NCBI RefSeq assembly: GCF_051014685.1
Contig: NW_027478388.1
Location: forward strand, 1,227,180-1,291,179
Direction of reading: 5' to 3'
Origin: Ptiloglossa arizonensis
Lineage: Eukaryota > Arthropoda > Insecta > Hymenoptera > Colletidae
Length of the DNA stretch: 64,000 nt
Shown here: one piece after another, positions 62,466 to 64,000 of the stretch
Layout: every line of letters starts with the position of its first letter
How positions within the stretch are numbered: the stretch's first letter is position 1
Notes under the pieces: generated by a model
What the model was told of the DNA's origin: nothing
What the model saw: only the letters and a program-made list of their open reading frames with translations
Databases searched by the model: none
Position numbers and translations under genes: made by a program

Positions 62466-63527
62466 ACCCAACAATTCCTGTTGCGTCTGAAAGTAGAAAC
62501 TCGCCCGATTACAACGGTATGTGTATTTTTTCCCTAGGCCATTCTGGTTAAGCGTTTGGAGCAGCAGAATTGCGAAAAATTTTTTGCCTTCTTAACCATT
62601 TCTTAGCTTCAAACTCTCATATCTCGCGAACGGATTGACCTAACCCAAAAATTCCTATTGCATCTGAAAGTAGAAACTCGCCCGATTACAACGGTATGTG
62701 TATTTTTTCCCCAGACCATTCTGGTTAAGCGTTTGGAGCAGCAGAGTTGCGAAAAATTTGTTGTCTTCTCAACCATTTCTTAGCTTCAAAGTCCCATATC
62801 TCGCGAACGGATTGACCTAACCCAAAAATTCCTATTGCATCTGAAAGTAGAAACTCGCCCGATTACAACTGTATGTGTATTTTTTCCCTAGGCTATTCTG
62901 GTTAAGCGTTTGGAGCAGCAGAATTGCGAAAAATTAATTTCCTTCTCAACCATTTCTTAGCTTCAAAGTCCCATATCTCACGAACGGATTGACCAAACCC
63001 AAAAATTCCTGCTGCGTCTGAAAGTAGAATCTCGCCCGATTACAACAGTATGTGTATTTTTTCCCTAGGCCATTCTGGTTAAGCGTTTGGAGCAGCAGAA
63101 TTGCGAAAAATGTTTTGCCTTCTCAACCATTTCTTGGCTTCAAGCTCCCATATCTCGCGAACGGATTAACCTAACCCAAAAATTCCTATTGCATCTGAAA
63201 GTAGAAACACGCCCGATAACAACGGCATGTGTATTTTTTCCCTAGGCCATTCTGGTTAAGCGTTTGGAGAAGCAGAATTGCGAAAAATTGTTTGCCTTCT
63301 CAACCATTTCTTAGCTTCAATGTCCCATATCTCACGAACGGATTGACCAAACCCAAAAATTCCTGCTGCGTCTGAAAGTAGAAACTCGACCGATTACAAC
63401 GGTATGTGTATTTTTTCCCTAGGCCATTCTGGTTAAGGGTTTGGAGCAGCAGAATTGCGAAAAATTGTTTGCCTTCTCAACCATTTATTAGCTTCAAAGT
63501 CCCATATCTCACGAACGGATTGACCTA
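62466..63527. repeat. Mixed monomers leading to T-U-V
   Basis: An N-like monomer (acccaacaattcc, attttttgcc), a cccagaccattc monomer with gcagagttgcg, B (63,073 carries C marks in the next monomer: agaatctcg), I-like (cctattgcatctg with acacgcccgataac) and H' with catttattagc. Confidence 0.8.
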
Positions 63528-64000
63528 ACCCAAAAATTCCTGTTGCGTGTGAAAGTAGAAACTCGTCCGATTACGACGCTATATGTGTTTTTTCCCTAGC
63601 CCATTCTGGTTAAGCGTTTGGAGCAGCAGAATTGCGAAAAATGTTTTGCCTTCTCAACCATTTCTTGGTTTCAAACTCCCATATCTCGCGAACGGATTGA
63701 CCTAACCCAAAAATTCCTGTTGCGTCTGAAAGAAGAAACTCGCCCGATTACAGCGGTATGTCTATTTTTTCCCTAGGCCACTCTGGTTAAGCGTTTGGAG
63801 CAGCAGAAGTGCGAAAAATTTGTTGTCTTCTTAACCATTTCTTGGCTTCAAACTCCCATATCACGCGAACGGATTGACCTAACCCAAAAATTCCTGTTGC
63901 ATCTGAAAGTAGAGACTCGCCCGATTACAACGGTATGTGTATTTTTTTCCTAGCCCATTCTGGTTAAGCGTTTGGAGCAGCAGAATTGCGAAAAATTTTT
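63528..64000. repeat. T-U-V copy, truncated by the window end
   Basis: T has actcgtccgattacgacg, U has acagcggtatgtct and catatcacgcg, and V starts at 63,882 and is cut after 119 nt. It matches 42,470-43,000 at an offset of 21,058 bp. Satellite clearly continues beyond the window. Confidence 0.87.

Larger units (their letters stand above)
1..64000. repeat. 177-bp satellite array filling the window
   Basis: Every line of the sequence is a variant of one 177-bp unit opening with acccaaaaattcc and closing with gaccta or gaccaa. Starts at 1, 178, 355, 532 and so on can be followed to 63,882. All units have one orientation, and no non-satellite base separates them. The total is 361 monomers plus 119 nt, short by exactly 16 bases, each a single-base deletion (listed in the findings). 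A representative monomer has 75 G+C of 177. Array form and monomer length are typical of centromeric or pericentromeric satellites of plants and animals. The taxon and family are not recognised. Confidence 0.99.

Noticed and set aside
1..64000. CRISPR-like regular repetition
   Set aside because: There are no unique spacers between short repeats. The whole 177-bp period is the repeat.
1..64000. Telomere-like cctaaccc at the α monomer joints
   Set aside because: Only a little more than one CCCTAA unit per joint, never in tandem, and lost in β joints (gaccaaaccc). Not an interstitial telomeric array.
1..64000. RNA polymerase III promoter (tggttaagcg resembles a tRNA A box; T-tract could be a terminator)
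   Set aside because: No B box at a suitable distance downstream, and no tRNA fold seen. The T-tract lies upstream of the A-box-like stretch in the monomer.
1..64000. Transposable element insertion, rRNA or tRNA gene, or unique sequence hidden in the array
   Set aside because: Monomer starts were followed across the whole window with only one-base length changes. There is no room for an insertion and no inverted monomer was seen.
1..64000. Assignment to a named satellite family or species
   Set aside because: The monomer is not one I recognise. Length alone fits many plants and animals, so naming a taxon would be a guess.

Overview
The whole window is one uninterrupted eukaryotic satellite DNA array. 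I see no gene, RNA gene, transposon or unique sequence anywhere in it. The repeat unit is 177 bp, always in the same orientation. I count 361 complete monomers plus a 119-nt partial monomer at the right end. The length fits that count exactly if 16 monomers each lack one base, and I located all 16 of those deletions. A representative monomer is 42% G+C with 8 CpGs. Monomer size, head-to-tail order and higher-order structure are those of a centromeric or pericentromeric satellite. The sequence does not let me name the species, and I do not recognise the family.

Layout. (1) Positions 1-36,983 form a higher-order repeat (HOR) domain built from eleven monomer classes that I name A to K. The complete 11-mer (1,947 bp) is clearest at 9,028-10,974 and recurs at 18,053 and 23,360. 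A 14-monomer version at 30,260 carries an extra H-I-J. Between these lie shortened or rearranged units of 4 to 16 monomers. Their joints are hybrid monomers (for example 5' half of C, 3' half of H), as expected from unequal exchange in register. Two large tandem duplications of 3,539 and 5,307 bp are stacked on this, and a third copy of the second one lies 6,900 bp further on. (2) Positions 36,984-48,663 are a mixed domain with additional classes (L, M, N, O, T, U, V), A-K remnants and 3-monomer tandem duplications. (3) Positions 48,664-54,679 are a second HOR domain: a 4-mer (S-P-Q-R, 708 bp) nested inside a 14-monomer unit (2,477 bp) and a 20-monomer unit (3,539 bp). (4) Positions 54,680-64,000 are mixed again. 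A-K classes return at 56,625-59,987, and from about 58.7 kb the order largely repeats what is seen at 39-43 kb, about 20 kb upstream.

Function. Nothing here is likely to encode protein. The most interesting sequence signal is a 17-bp element at monomer positions 150-166, read on the minus strand. It matches 8 of the 9 fixed bases of the CENP-B box. The single mismatch falls in the CpG of the box, and CA, TG and TA forms of that dinucleotide are all present, as if an original CpG had decayed. This is a hypothesis. Monomer start positions below use the 'accc' or 'tccc' that opens each unit; 'α' means a 3' end with ctcgcgaac...gaccta and 'β' one with ctcacgaac...gaccaa. In class names a slash marks a hybrid (C/H = C 5' part, H 3' part).
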